A stretch of DNA of 8,363 nt from Verrucomicrobiaceae bacterium UBA2429 (lineage in GTDB: Bacteria; Verrucomicrobiota; Verrucomicrobiia; Verrucomicrobiales; Verrucomicrobiaceae): assembly GCA_002343505.1 (NCBI GenBank), contig DDQZ01000065.1, positions 10,881-19,243 of the forward strand, in the 5' to 3' direction. Made by a program: the position numbers and the translations under genes. Positions 1-8,036 of the stretch are shown piece by piece. Position 1 is the first letter of the stretch. The number at the start of each line of letters is the position of its first letter. The notes under the pieces are model-generated. The model was not told the DNA's origin, did not search any database, and saw only the letters and a program-made list of their open reading frames with translations.

Positions 1-1
1 C

Positions 2-217
2 CATTCGTGTCTGTCCCTTTATCCCTTTGTCCTCTTTATCCTGGTCCCTTTATCCTGCCTTTATCGCTGCTTCGATCCCCTGGAGCAGCACGACCTCGCC
101 GAAATGCCCGAGCATCGCGATACGCTGAACCTCATGCGCGAAAAGCTGCTCACGCACCTCCGCTCCACGCAAACAACTTTCCGCTGGTTACAAACCAAAG
201 GTTCAGCGGCTGCGTGA
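2..217 (+). CDS. 3' end of a gene, probable sulfatase C-terminus (5' truncated)
   Basis: This frame is open from the window edge to a TGA at 215-217 and has no visible start. From about base 66 it reads as convincing protein: a CFDPLEQHDLAEMPEH segment, then a charged helix (RDTLNLMREKLLTHLRS) and a short tail ending KGSAAA. The DPxEQHDLA pattern followed by an amphipathic helix matches the usual end of sulfatases, where a DPxExxNLA-type turn precedes the last helix. This is family resemblance only, because no catalytic region is present. The first ~21 codons (bases 2-65) are read through a pyrimidine-rich repeat and give a Leu/Phe/Tyr/Pro-rich string that does not resemble a sulfatase. The true coding sequence may therefore be interrupted there, or the junction may be an assembly edge. 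The gene ends 63 nt before the DUF1552 start and could be the preceding operon member. Confidence 0.5.
   Translation, partial: HSCLSLYPFVLFILVPLSCLYRCFDPLEQHDLAEMPEHRDTLNLMREKLLTHLRSTQTTFRWLQTKGSAAA
14..65 (+). repeat. Pyrimidine-rich array of CTTTRTC heptamers
   Basis: The heptamer CTTTATC or CTTTGTC occurs five times, starting at 17, 25, 34, 48 and 59. An 11-mer, TCCCTTTATCC, is exactly repeated at 14-24 and 45-55. The unit spacing is irregular (8, 9, 14 and 11 nt), so this is a degenerate rather than a perfect tandem repeat. The plus strand here is almost pure C/T, unlike the balanced GC-rich coding DNA that follows. No function is evident. Confidence 0.7.
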
Positions 218-230
218 GGCTGAAGAGAAG

Positions 231-256
231 AAGGAAGGAAATTGATGACGCGGTGA
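231..256 (+). promoter_or_regulatory. Strong Shine-Dalgarno before a 3-codon minicistron
   Basis: A purine tract containing AAGGAAGG (231-238) lies 6 nt before an ATG at 245, which is ideal spacing. That ATG is followed only by ACG, CGG and a TGA stop at 254-256. The minicistron is in the same frame as the DUF1552 gene, whose ATG at 281 has no Shine-Dalgarno of its own. It may be a translated leader that loads ribosomes and lets them reinitiate 24 nt downstream, or a chance purine tract. The remaining intergenic bases show no recognisable promoter. Confidence 0.3.
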
Positions 257-280
257 CGACGTTTCCATCGCACCGCTGCC

Positions 281-1570
281 ATGAAAACGAATCCTCTCAC
301 CCGCCGCCACTTTCTCCGCGCCGCTGGCACGGTCATCGCGCTGCCCGCGCTGGAATCCATCGGCTTTCGCCGGTTTGCTTCTGCCGCGCCCACTGTGGCA
401 AGGCCGAAGCGCATGGTGTTTCTCGGCTTTGGCTGGGGAGTGACGGAGGAGTCGTGGTATCCCGATGCTAAGGTGACGGGCGCTGACTACAAGCTGCCGC
501 CGGGCCTCGCGCCTTTGGCACGGCATCAAAAGGACTTCACGCTCGTGCAGGGGCTGACGAACAAGTTCGCCAACGAGGCGCACTGGGGCAGCACGTTCTG
601 GCTCACGGGGGCGAATCGTTTCGCGCAGCCGGGGCAGAGCTTTCACAACACCATCTCCGCCGACCAGGTGGCGGCGGAGGTCTTGGGCAAAGACACGCGC
701 TTCACTTCCATCCAGCTCGGCAGCCCAAATGCGATTGAGAACGGTCACGGTCCCGGCCTCTCGCTCGCCTGGGACCGCCGCGGCAAACCGATGGCAGGTC
801 TGGACAATCCACTGCTGGCCTATCACCGCCTGTTTTCCGATGAAACGATGCCGCTCGCGCAGCGCCAGGCGATGCTCTCACAAAAGCGCAGTGTGCTCGA
901 TGCCGTGCTCACCGACGCGCGGCGTGTGCAGCGCGGTCTGAACAAGACCGACACTGACAAGCTCGATGAATATTTCCAAGGCGTGCGCGACATCGAGACA
1001 CGTCTGTCCAAGGACGAGCAATGGCTCGACGTGCCCAAGCCAAAGGTGCCGCTCGCCGAGCCGAAGCCGGGGCTCGCAGGCCGTGATGAGATCGCGCTGA
1101 TGTATGACCTCATCGTGGCGGCGCTCCAAACCGACGCCACACGTGTCATCACCTACCGCCAGCCTGTCGGATCACTTCTGAGCAGCCTGGATCTAAAAAT
1201 CGCCGCGCACGACATGAGCCACTACACCACCGGCGACCGCCTGGAGGCCTCGCAAAAGCGCGATGTGACGCAGAGCACGCTGCTCGCCGGCTTGCTTGAC
1301 AAGCTCAAAGCGGTGGAGGAACCCGACGGCAGCAGCCTTTTCGACCACACCGCGCTCGCCTACGGCAGCAACATCCGCACGAGCCACTACCTGGACAACT
1401 GCCCGACGATTCTCGCCGGCGGCGGTGCCAGCCTGAAATTGGGCCAGCACGTCGTCCTGCCGCCGAACACTCCGCTCTGCAACGCCTGGCTGACGATGCT
1501 CCACGGCCTCGGCATCCAAGCCGAGCGCCACGGCGACAGCTCGGGTGTGGTGAAGGAGTTGCTGGCGTGA
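281..1570 (+). CDS. DUF1552 (HXXSHH family) secreted protein, Tat signal
   Basis: A 429-residue protein of the DUF1552 family (Pfam HXXSHH), normal in length for the family. The N-terminus carries a twin-arginine signal: TRRHFLR at residues 7-13, a hydrophobic AAGTVIALPAL stretch, and a probable cleavage after an ASA near residue 33. This predicts export of a folded protein through Tat. The family's namesake motif appears at residues 310-315 as HDMSHY, with Tyr replacing the last His. The C-terminal part has the SNI...H..LPxILAGGGA-like core (here YGSNIRTSHYLDNCPTILAG) and ends in SGVVKELLA. The biochemical role of the family is not established. In planctomycetes and verrucomicrobia it is commonly encoded beside DUF1592-type cytochrome proteins, as here two genes downstream. 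The next gene starts within its stop codon (GTGA overlap), indicating translational coupling. The start at 281 is chosen because it places the Tat motif at the usual distance from the N-terminus. Confidence 0.92.
   Translation: MKTNPLTRRHFLRAAGTVIALPALESIGFRRFASAAPTVARPKRMVFLGFGWGVTEESWYPDAKVTGADYKLPPGLAPLARHQKDFTLVQGLTNKFANEAHWGSTFWLTGANRFAQPGQSFHNTISADQVAAEVLGKDTRFTSIQLGSPNAIENGHGPGLSLAWDRRGKPMAGLDNPLLAYHRLFSDETMPLAQRQAMLSQKRSVLDAVLTDARRVQRGLNKTDTDKLDEYFQGVRDIETRLSKDEQWLDVPKPKVPLAEPKPGLAGRDEIALMYDLIVAALQTDATRVITYRQPVGSLLSSLDLKIAAHDMSHYTTGDRLEASQKRDVTQSTLLAGLLDKLKAVEEPDGSSLFDHTALAYGSNIRTSHYLDNCPTILAGGGASLKLGQHVVLPPNTPLCNAWLTMLHGLGIQAERHGDSSGVVKELLA
1553..1558 (+). promoter_or_regulatory. Shine-Dalgarno supporting the GTG start at 1567
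   Basis: AAGGAG lies inside the end of the DUF1552 gene, 8 nt before a GTG that overlaps its TGA stop as GTGA. It is one of only two good Shine-Dalgarno matches near a possible start in the window and favours 1567 over the ATG at 1594. The ATG at 1594 has only pyrimidine-rich sequence (CTTTCCCCAATCCG) upstream. Confidence 0.5.
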
Positions 1571-3168
1571 CATCTGCCGCTTTCCCCAATCCGATGATAC
1601 GATTCCTCGCCCTCTTTTCACTGAGTTCACTGCTATGTGCAGCGGCACCGCTGCCCATCATGCAAAACTTGGATGGCGACTTGTCATTCACCGGCAGCAC
1701 ACCGGAGGAATCGAAGGCCAAACTTGAGAAGTTGATAGATGACATCGCCAACGGGCCCGCAACGTCGCTGATGTGGTCCATCGGAGCTGGCTCGGATATT
1801 CTTTACTACCAGACCAAAGTGGCGAGCACCTGGGGCTGGCGCAGGACGAAGTATCACGATGATCCCAAATGGGGCCCCCGGATCGCGCGCTGCCAGGCCG
1901 CGACCGAAGCTGGGCTGGATGCGCCACGCATCGCGGGTGAGAAGGCGAAGCAGCGTGGCCTCTCCTTTTATCCCTCCTACCGGATGAACGACTCGCACTA
2001 CTGTAGCGACCCGCTGCACTACCCGCTCACCGGTCGCTTCTGGATGGAGCACCAGCACACCAGCCTTGGCGCCTCACCCATCCCTGCGGTCGAGAGCTAC
2101 AAGCATCTGCTCGACTACGCCAGTGAGGAGGTTCGCGCCTATCGGCTCGCAGTCATCATGGAGGCCATGGAGCGTTATGCCGATGTGATGGACGGCTTCG
2201 AGCTCGACTTCAATCGCTTCCAAATCTTCTTCCCGCCGGGCACAGCGGAAACGAACGCGCCGCTGATGACAGCGCTTGTCGAGGCGGTGCAGCGGCAACT
2301 CAAAACCACTGCCGCAGCGCAGGGGCGTCCGATGAGGCTCTATGTCCGCGTGCCGCCTGCGATAAAGAACTGCACCTGGGCCGGACTCGACGTGGTGAGC
2401 TGGATGAAGCGTGGCCTGATCAATGCCATCATCCCTGCGCAGGTGATGACCCTGTCCCACGACATGCCGTTGGAGGAGTTTGTGGTTCATGCCCGACCGG
2501 CGGGCATCGAAGTCATCGGCTCGCTTTACGGCAGGGCTGGCTATCACTGGCCGTTCGCGGCAGAGCACGGCCCGGCATCCTACTCCAGCGAGGTTTCACG
2601 CAAACCCAGTGCGCCACAGTTCCTTAGTGCAGCTCTGAACCAGCGTCATCAGGGCGTGTCCGGTCATCAGTTTTACAATTACATCCTGCACACCGACCCG
2701 GCCACCTGCGACGCACTGAGCACGCTGGATGGCACCCGGCGTCATCAGGTAACCACGAGCTACTTCCACGATCGGGAGGATACATACGAGTATCGCAAAC
2801 AACTCCCCACTCCATTGGAAGTGGGACGCGCCGCCGCACTGCGACTGCTGATAGGAGAAGATGCATCGACTGCCACCGCCAGCCTTCGCCTGGGGCTGCA
2901 CGGAGCGAATCAAGCATACTCCGACGTGGCGCTCACCGTCCGCATCAACGGCCACACCTTGCACAAAGGAAGCGCCGCCAGCTTCATCGTCGTCACGTCG
3001 GGGAAACGTCATGGCATCGCGCCCTCACCCGCCACCGAAGCCTATGCACAATGGCCCGTGCCGGTCGAGCTTCTCAAGCATGGCTGGAACGAACTCGCCA
3101 TCACGCTGACCGCCGCAGACAAGCCGCTGCAACTTGTCGAAACTGAAATCGCCGTCGTTCCTCACTGA
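1567..3168 (+). CDS. Secreted glycoside-hydrolase-like TIM-barrel protein, unknown specificity
   Basis: A 533-residue protein from GTG 1567, or 524 residues from ATG 1594. Either start gives a Sec signal peptide, with hydrophobic IRFLALFSLSSLLCA and probable cleavage after the following Ala run. The core (about residues 60-390) looks like a TIM-barrel of the glycoside-hydrolase-like, family-10-like group common in planctomycetes. It has YPSYRMND on one strand, MDGFELDFNRF at residues 208-218, RLYVRVPPAI, and VIGSLYGRAGYHW. The acidic pair E212/D214 on a predicted strand end is the best candidate active-site element. About residues 395-533 form a beta-rich C-terminal domain (LRLGLHGAN, ALTVRINGHTL, LLKHGWNELAITL) with the look of a jelly-roll or carbohydrate-binding fold. 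No precise family or substrate is recognisable. Its tight placement between DUF1552 and the cytochrome gene suggests it acts in the same process, perhaps as a polysaccharide-active or binding partner. Hydrolase activity is inferred, not shown. Confidence 0.75.
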   Translation: MTSAAFPNPMIRFLALFSLSSLLCAAAPLPIMQNLDGDLSFTGSTPEESKAKLEKLIDDIANGPATSLMWSIGAGSDILYYQTKVASTWGWRRTKYHDDPKWGPRIARCQAATEAGLDAPRIAGEKAKQRGLSFYPSYRMNDSHYCSDPLHYPLTGRFWMEHQHTSLGASPIPAVESYKHLLDYASEEVRAYRLAVIMEAMERYADVMDGFELDFNRFQIFFPPGTAETNAPLMTALVEAVQRQLKTTAAAQGRPMRLYVRVPPAIKNCTWAGLDVVSWMKRGLINAIIPAQVMTLSHDMPLEEFVVHARPAGIEVIGSLYGRAGYHWPFAAEHGPASYSSEVSRKPSAPQFLSAALNQRHQGVSGHQFYNYILHTDPATCDALSTLDGTRRHQVTTSYFHDREDTYEYRKQLPTPLEVGRAAALRLLIGEDASTATASLRLGLHGANQAYSDVALTVRINGHTLHKGSAASFIVVTSGKRHGIAPSPATEAYAQWPVPVELLKHGWNELAITLTAADKPLQLVETEIAVVPH

Positions 3169-3172
3169 GACC

Positions 3173-5812
3173 ATGAAACGGTCGCTCCAGTCATCGATTG
3201 CCATCCTTGCAGTCTCTTGCGCACTGTCGGAAGCCGCTGAGCTGCCGCGTGCGCAGTTCGATGAAAAGCACCGCGACTTTTTCAAAGACTACTGCGCCGG
3301 GTGCCACAATGAGGAAACGCAAAAGGGCAAGCTGCGGCTGGATGACATCGCGTTTGGCATCGACACGCTGGAGAACGCGGAGCGCTGGCAGAAAATCCTC
3401 AACGCGCTGAACTCGGGCGAGATGCCGCCGGAGGATGAGACGCAGCCGGACAAGGCGCGGAAGACGGAGTTTCTCGATGATCTCGCGGGCACGCTCGTCA
3501 TCGCACGCAAGGTGCTGGGTGATTCCGGCGGGCAGATCACCATGCGGCGGCTGAACCGGCGCGAATACAAGAACACGATCCGCGATCTGCTCGGCGTGGA
3601 GCTGGATGTGCGCGATCTTCCGGCGGACGGCGGCACGGGCAGCTTCGACACGGTGGGCGCGTCGCTCTTCATGTCGGGCGACCAGATCGAGCAATACCAC
3701 GCGCTCGGCCGCCGTGCGCTGGACGAGCACTTTGCGCGGACTGCGGCACCAAAGGAGACTTTCAAAGCGCGAACGGAGGCTGAAGTGCTGGGCAACCAGC
3801 GCATGAACAACAACCTCAAGCGCCTCAAGGACGGCCATGAGCAATACGCGCGCTGGATGGTCGCCGTGGAGGAGGCCGCGAAGCTGCCGGAGAATGTGAA
3901 ACTCGCCGCCGAGCTGCGCGAGAGCACGAAGATCCCCTCGATGAACCCCTACGATGGCCGCCGCGTTGGGCTGCTCTTCAACAACAAGTGGGAGGTGCTC
4001 AAAGGCGCGCCCGCGCCACAGACCTTCGGCCTCGGTGATGCGGAAACGGCCCGCGTGCAGGAGCTGGAGCACATCTACCAGTTTCAATACTTCACCGACT
4101 ACATGAGCCTGCCCGCGCGCGACACCGGCGCCTGGCTGGGCTTCTACTTCGCCTGGCGCGAGGCGTATGTGGCCGCCGATGCGAAATGGCCGCCGGGCCT
4201 CTACACGCTGCGGATGCGCGTGGCGGCAAACGAGGCCGCGCCGGCGGAGCGCCGCTTCATCGAGATCGGCCAGCGCACGCCTGACCCCAGGGACGTCGCC
4301 ACCTTCACCGTGTTCGGCGCGCATCAGGTCACGGGCACGTTGGAAAATCCGCAAATCATCGAGACCGAGGTGAATGTGAGCGCGGACAGCTTCCGCGAGT
4401 TTGCGCTGCGTGAAAAACGCCCGAACTCGCGCACGGCGGAGATGGGCCTCTTTCACGATCACTTTGCCAAAACCGGCACCGGGCCCATCCCGGCGGTGTG
4501 GGTGGACTGGTTCGAGATCGAGGGACCAGTGCGGGCAAAAACCGCCGCTGTTTCTTTCGCGCTGAAATCGCAGGACCGCGCCGGAGTGCGCGAGGTGATC
4601 GAAAGATTCGCCACACGCGCCTTTCGCGGTCAAAAGCCAGACGCCGAGTATCTCGACAAGCTCCTGCTGCTCGCCGAAACGCGACGCAAGGCGGGTGACT
4701 CACTCGAAGACTCGCTGAAGGAGGCGATGAGCGTGATTCTGGCCTCGCCGGGCTTTCTTTATCTCAATGAACCGGTGTCAGAACAGGCACCGCGACAGCT
4801 TTCACCAATCGAACTCGCCACCCGCCTCTCCTACTTCCTCTGGAGCTCGCCGCCGGACGACGAACTGCTCAAAGCCAACCTCTTCAAGCCCGAAGTGCTC
4901 GCCGCGCAAGTGGACCGCCTCATCGCCAGCGGGAAGGCCGATGAGTTCGTCAGCGGCTTCGCGCATCAATGGCTCGGGCTTGACCGGCTCGACTTCTTCC
5001 AGTTCGACTTCCGCCTGCACCGCGCCTTTGACGACAGCGCGAAGGCCGCCGCGCGCGCGGAGGTGCATCAGACGCTCGCCACGCTGCTGCGTGAGAACCT
5101 GAGCCTGCGCCACCTCATCAAATCCGACTTCGTTGTCATCAACGGCCTGCTCGCCGACTACTACGGCCTCGATGGCATCACGGGAGATGCCTTCCGCAAG
5201 GTCATGCTGCCCGCAGACTCGCCACGCGGCGGATTGCTCGGCATGGCCGCCATCCTCGCCATGGGCGGCAATGGCAAACACACCAGCCCCGTCGAGCGCG
5301 GCGCGTGGGTGCTGCGAAAGCTGCTCCACGATCCACCGCCGCCAGCGCCGCCGAATGTGCCGCAGCTCGCGCGGCTCGAAGGCAAACCGCTCACCGCGCG
5401 CGAGCGCATCCTCGCTCATCAGGAAGAGCCGCAGTGCGCAAGCTGCCACCGCAAGATCGATCCCATCGGCTTCGGCCTCGAAAACTTCGACGCCGCCGGC
5501 AAATGGCGCGACGAGGATCACTTCGAGAAAGGCCCCGTCAAAAAATCCTGGCCCATTGATCCCGCCGCCGCCTTCCACAACGGCCCCGCCTTCAAGGACT
5601 ACTTCGAGCTGCGCGACCTCATCACCGCGAGGAGCGATGCCTTCGCACGCGGCTTCACCGAGTCCCTCATCGAATACGCCCTCGGCCGCCCTTTCGGCTT
5701 CACCAACGAAGATCTCGCTCAATCAATCATCAGCCGAGCCAAGGCGAAAGATTTCGTCCTGCGCGAGTTCATTCACGCCCTTGTCTCCAGCGATGCTTTC
5801 CAACGCAAGTGA
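3173..5812 (+). CDS. DUF1592-type planctomycetal cytochrome-like protein (PSCyt1...DUF1585)
   Basis: An 879-residue exported protein with the full domain series of its family. Residues 1-22 are a Sec signal. PSCyt1 follows, with a c-type haem motif CAGCH at 41-45, then DUF1587 ([18 protein letters not shown] from 124). A long insert comes next, then DUF1595 (about 472-535), DUF1592 ([15 protein letters not shown] from 543) and DUF1588 ([15 protein letters not shown] from 685, [10 protein letters not shown]). A second haem motif, CASCH at 755-759, is followed by [18 protein letters not shown]1585 closes the protein (about 813-879, ALGRPF, ending SSDAFQRK). The insert at about 325-452 ([12 protein letters not shown] ... 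[11 protein letters not shown]) looks like a beta-sandwich, possibly carbohydrate-binding. Two covalent haems and a periplasmic or outer-envelope location are predicted. The electron-transfer role is inferred. ATG 3173 is preferred over an upstream in-frame start at 3134 because it begins the signal peptide directly and sits 4 nt after the previous stop. AVSC near residue 16 is only a poor lipobox match. Confidence 0.93.
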   Translation: MKRSLQSSIAILAVSCALSEAAELPRAQFDEKHRDFFKDYCAGCHNEETQKGKLRLDDIAFGIDTLENAERWQKILNALNSGEMPPEDETQPDKARKTEFLDDLAGTLVIARKVLGDSGGQITMRRLNRREYKNTIRDLLGVELDVRDLPADGGTGSFDTVGASLFMSGDQIEQYHALGRRALDEHFARTAAPKETFKARTEAEVLGNQRMNNNLKRLKDGHEQYARWMVAVEEAAKLPENVKLAAELRESTKIPSMNPYDGRRVGLLFNNKWEVLKGAPAPQTFGLGDAETARVQELEHIYQFQYFTDYMSLPARDTGAWLGFYFAWREAYVAADAKWPPGLYTLRMRVAANEAAPAERRFIEIGQRTPDPRDVATFTVFGAHQVTGTLENPQIIETEVNVSADSFREFALREKRPNSRTAEMGLFHDHFAKTGTGPIPAVWVDWFEIEGPVRAKTAAVSFALKSQDRAGVREVIERFATRAFRGQKPDAEYLDKLLLLAETRRKAGDSLEDSLKEAMSVILASPGFLYLNEPVSEQAPRQLSPIELATRLSYFLWSSPPDDELLKANLFKPEVLAAQVDRLIASGKADEFVSGFAHQWLGLDRLDFFQFDFRLHRAFDDSAKAAARAEVHQTLATLLRENLSLRHLIKSDFVVINGLLADYYGLDGITGDAFRKVMLPADSPRGGLLGMAAILAMGGNGKHTSPVERGAWVLRKLLHDPPPPAPPNVPQLARLEGKPLTARERILAHQEEPQCASCHRKIDPIGFGLENFDAAGKWRDEDHFEKGPVKKSWPIDPAAAFHNGPAFKDYFELRDLITARSDAFARGFTESLIEYALGRPFGFTNEDLAQSIISRAKAKDFVLREFIHALVSSDAFQRK

Positions 5813-5848
5813 GTGAGATGCTGTGTTCGTCTCGCGTTATTGCGTTGA

Positions 5849-7984
5849 ATGAACACGCGCCTCATCCCCTGCCTCGCCATGCTTCTCATCTTTGTCGAGT
5901 CTCATGCCGCGAAAGTCTCTGATGAAGCCGCTCAGATTGATGCGCTGCTCGCCACACACTGGCAAAAGCACGGTGTGCAGCCGAATCCGCCCGCCACGGA
6001 TGAAATCTTCGTCCGCCGGGTGCATCTGGATCTCGCGGGGCGCATCCCGACGCATCGTGAGACGGTGGATTTCCTCGCGGACAGCGCGGCGGACAAACGC
6101 GCGCGTTTGATTGACCGCCTGCTCGCCAGCGAGGGCTTCACGATGCACCAGTTTCACTTCTACGCGGACCTGTTTCGCGTGCTGAGCAAGGGCACCTACC
6201 AGGGCGATGCGGGGCGCGTCACCGGGCTGGCGTATGCGGAGTTCATGAAAGACGCCGTGCGAAAAAACAAACCCTTTGACCAGCTCGCGCGGGAGCTGGT
6301 CACGGCGCAGGGCGTGGCCTGGCGGAACGGCGCGGTGGGCTACTACCAGCGAGATCGCGGCATGCCGCTGGAGAATCTCGCCATCACGCTGCGCGTCTTC
6401 ATGGGCACGCGCATCGAGTGCGCGCAGTGCCACAATCATCCCTTCGACTCGTGGACGCAGATGCAGTTCCACCAGATGGCGGCCTACACCTACGGCGTGC
6501 AGACCGTCATGGGCATCTACAGCCCGGCGTTCAACGGCATGTTCACGCTGAATCGCGAGCGGCGGGAGAGGACCGGCGGCTCGCTGGAAGAAGAGGCGCA
6601 TCTGCGCCAGGCCTTCAATGAAATGATCGTGCCCATCAAGCACGCGTGGGTCAGCCACAGCCCGCAGCGCCTGCGCCTGCCGCATGATTATCAATACACT
6701 GATGCGAAACCAAAATCGCTCGTGCAGCCCGCCGTGCTCATGGGCAAACCCGCGTCGTATGATGCGAAGGGAAGCCCGCTCGACTCCTTCGCAGAATGGC
6801 TCGCCTCACCGGAGAATCCGCGCTTCACCACGGTCATCGCGAACCGTTTGTGGAAGAAAATGTTCGGCGCGGGCCTCATCGAGCCGGTGGATGAGATCAT
6901 GACCAGCACCGTGGCATCTCAGCCCGCGCTCATGGAGCATCTGCGGCGGCTCATGATCACACAGCACTATGATATTAAGGCATTCCTCCGCATCATCGCG
7001 AACACGCAAGCCTATCAGCGCGAGGTCACACGCACCGAGTTGATGCCCGGCGAGCTGTATCACTTCACCGGACCGCTTTTGCGCCGCATGACAGCAGAGC
7101 AGATGTGGGACAGCCTCGCCACGCTCATCCACACCGCGCCTGATTTGCCGAATGTGCCGCAGCGTGAGGAAAAAGACCGCTTTCTCACCAACTCCCGCAA
7201 ACTCGGCGACGCGCTCGAAAATCTCTCTCCCGCCGAGCTGCTGGAACGCGCCGACCGCACGAGCGAAGTCTTCAAAACGAACGCCGCCGAGTTCAAAAAA
7301 CTCCAGCAGCAGATCGCCGAGGCGCGAAAACGCGAGGACAAAGCCGCTGTGGCCGCCTTTGCGCTCGAGCTAGGCAAACTCCGCCAAACCGAGATCGCCA
7401 CCGCTGACGCACACATCTACCAGCCCGCCGTGATGAAACTCTCCCAGCACAGCAGACAAACCGGCACGAGCTACAGGGACATCATCGTGCCCGGCTACGA
7501 GCCGCACGATTTCAGCACCGAGAAGGCAGCGCAAACAAGGCATTTCCTCGACGAGGCCGCGCGCCTCAGCATCCCACCCGGACAACACGCGGCGTATGTG
7601 AAGCATCGCGAGGCCATGATGCGCCTCTGGCCTCGTGCCGCCGAACTGGACAGCCCCGCGCCGAACGGCCACCCGCTGCGCGATTTCGGCCAGAGCGACC
7701 GCGAGTTCGTCGAAAACGCCAGCAGCGATGCCAGCGTGCCCCAGGCGCTCGTTTTGATGAACGGCCAGATGAACACGCACATTCTCAGCCGCTGGTCGCA
7801 GGTCATGCTCGCGATCAAACAGGCGAAATACCCCGAAGACCGCCTCGAAGCCGCCTATCTGGCCCTCTTCAGCCGCAAACCCACCAGCGAGGAAAAAGCC
7901 CGATGGTCTGCCACCGAGGCCAATACTGCCGAAGACCTCCTCCACGCTCTCATCAACACGCGGCAGTTCATTTTTGTGCAGTGA
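5849..7984 (+). CDS. DUF1549/DUF1553 (PSCyt2/PSD1) cytochrome-like secreted protein
   Basis: A 711-residue protein with an N-terminal Sec signal ([17 protein letters not shown], cleavage near residue 20). DUF1549 (about 25-235) is marked by [27 protein letters not shown], and a c-type haem motif CAQCH at 191-195 within [16 protein letters not shown]1553 starts near 309 with [37 protein letters not shown], then [26 protein letters not shown] and [19 protein letters not shown] signatures. Residues about 472-525 are a Lys/Glu/Ala-rich predicted helix or coiled coil ([17 protein letters not shown]) that appears inserted in DUF1553. The family usually precedes a DUF1501 gene; here the next gene is a sulfatase. 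It starts 36 nt after the previous gene, with no good Shine-Dalgarno. Its role is unproven. With the DUF1592 protein it gives three CxxCH sites in the operon, consistent with an exported redox module. Confidence 0.92.
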   Translation: MNTRLIPCLAMLLIFVESHAAKVSDEAAQIDALLATHWQKHGVQPNPPATDEIFVRRVHLDLAGRIPTHRETVDFLADSAADKRARLIDRLLASEGFTMHQFHFYADLFRVLSKGTYQGDAGRVTGLAYAEFMKDAVRKNKPFDQLARELVTAQGVAWRNGAVGYYQRDRGMPLENLAITLRVFMGTRIECAQCHNHPFDSWTQMQFHQMAAYTYGVQTVMGIYSPAFNGMFTLNRERRERTGGSLEEEAHLRQAFNEMIVPIKHAWVSHSPQRLRLPHDYQYTDAKPKSLVQPAVLMGKPASYDAKGSPLDSFAEWLASPENPRFTTVIANRLWKKMFGAGLIEPVDEIMTSTVASQPALMEHLRRLMITQHYDIKAFLRIIANTQAYQREVTRTELMPGELYHFTGPLLRRMTAEQMWDSLATLIHTAPDLPNVPQREEKDRFLTNSRKLGDALENLSPAELLERADRTSEVFKTNAAEFKKLQQQIAEARKREDKAAVAAFALELGKLRQTEIATADAHIYQPAVMKLSQHSRQTGTSYRDIIVPGYEPHDFSTEKAAQTRHFLDEAARLSIPPGQHAAYVKHREAMMRLWPRAAELDSPAPNGHPLRDFGQSDREFVENASSDASVPQALVLMNGQMNTHILSRWSQVMLAIKQAKYPEDRLEAAYLALFSRKPTSEEKARWSATEANTAEDLLHALINTRQFIFVQ

Positions 7985-8036
7985 GGCTGCGGGGCGCATA
8001 GGCGAAGTGACCGCCTCACATCTCCGTTTCCACTGC

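Noticed and set aside
14..65. CRISPR array
   Set aside because: The units are 7 nt with 1-7 nt gaps and degenerate, far too short and irregular for CRISPR repeats and spacers.
7..471. 154-codon plus-strand open frame spanning the left edge and the DUF1552 start
   Set aside because: It overlaps the sulfatase-like tail and the Tat signal out of frame, and its sequence is low-complexity Arg/Ser/Pro.
3191..4633. 480-codon open frame on the minus strand
   Set aside because: It lies wholly antisense to the DUF1592 gene, whose domains are unmistakable. The Arg/His/Leu/Ala-rich product has no motif and is what GC-rich coding DNA gives on the opposite strand.
4802..5722. 306-codon minus-strand open frame
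   Set aside because: Antisense to DUF1592/DUF1588 coding sequence; its Glu/Gly/Val-rich composition mirrors the sense codons and no domain is visible.
5133..5816. 227-codon plus-strand open frame in a second frame
   Set aside because: Ser/Pro/Arg-rich shadow of the DUF1592 gene, with no domain or signal.
8000..8016. Hairpin AGGCG-AAGTGAC-CGCCT between the DUF1553 and sulfatase genes, considered as a terminator
   Set aside because: The stem is only 5 bp and no T-run follows, so it cannot be supported as an intrinsic terminator.
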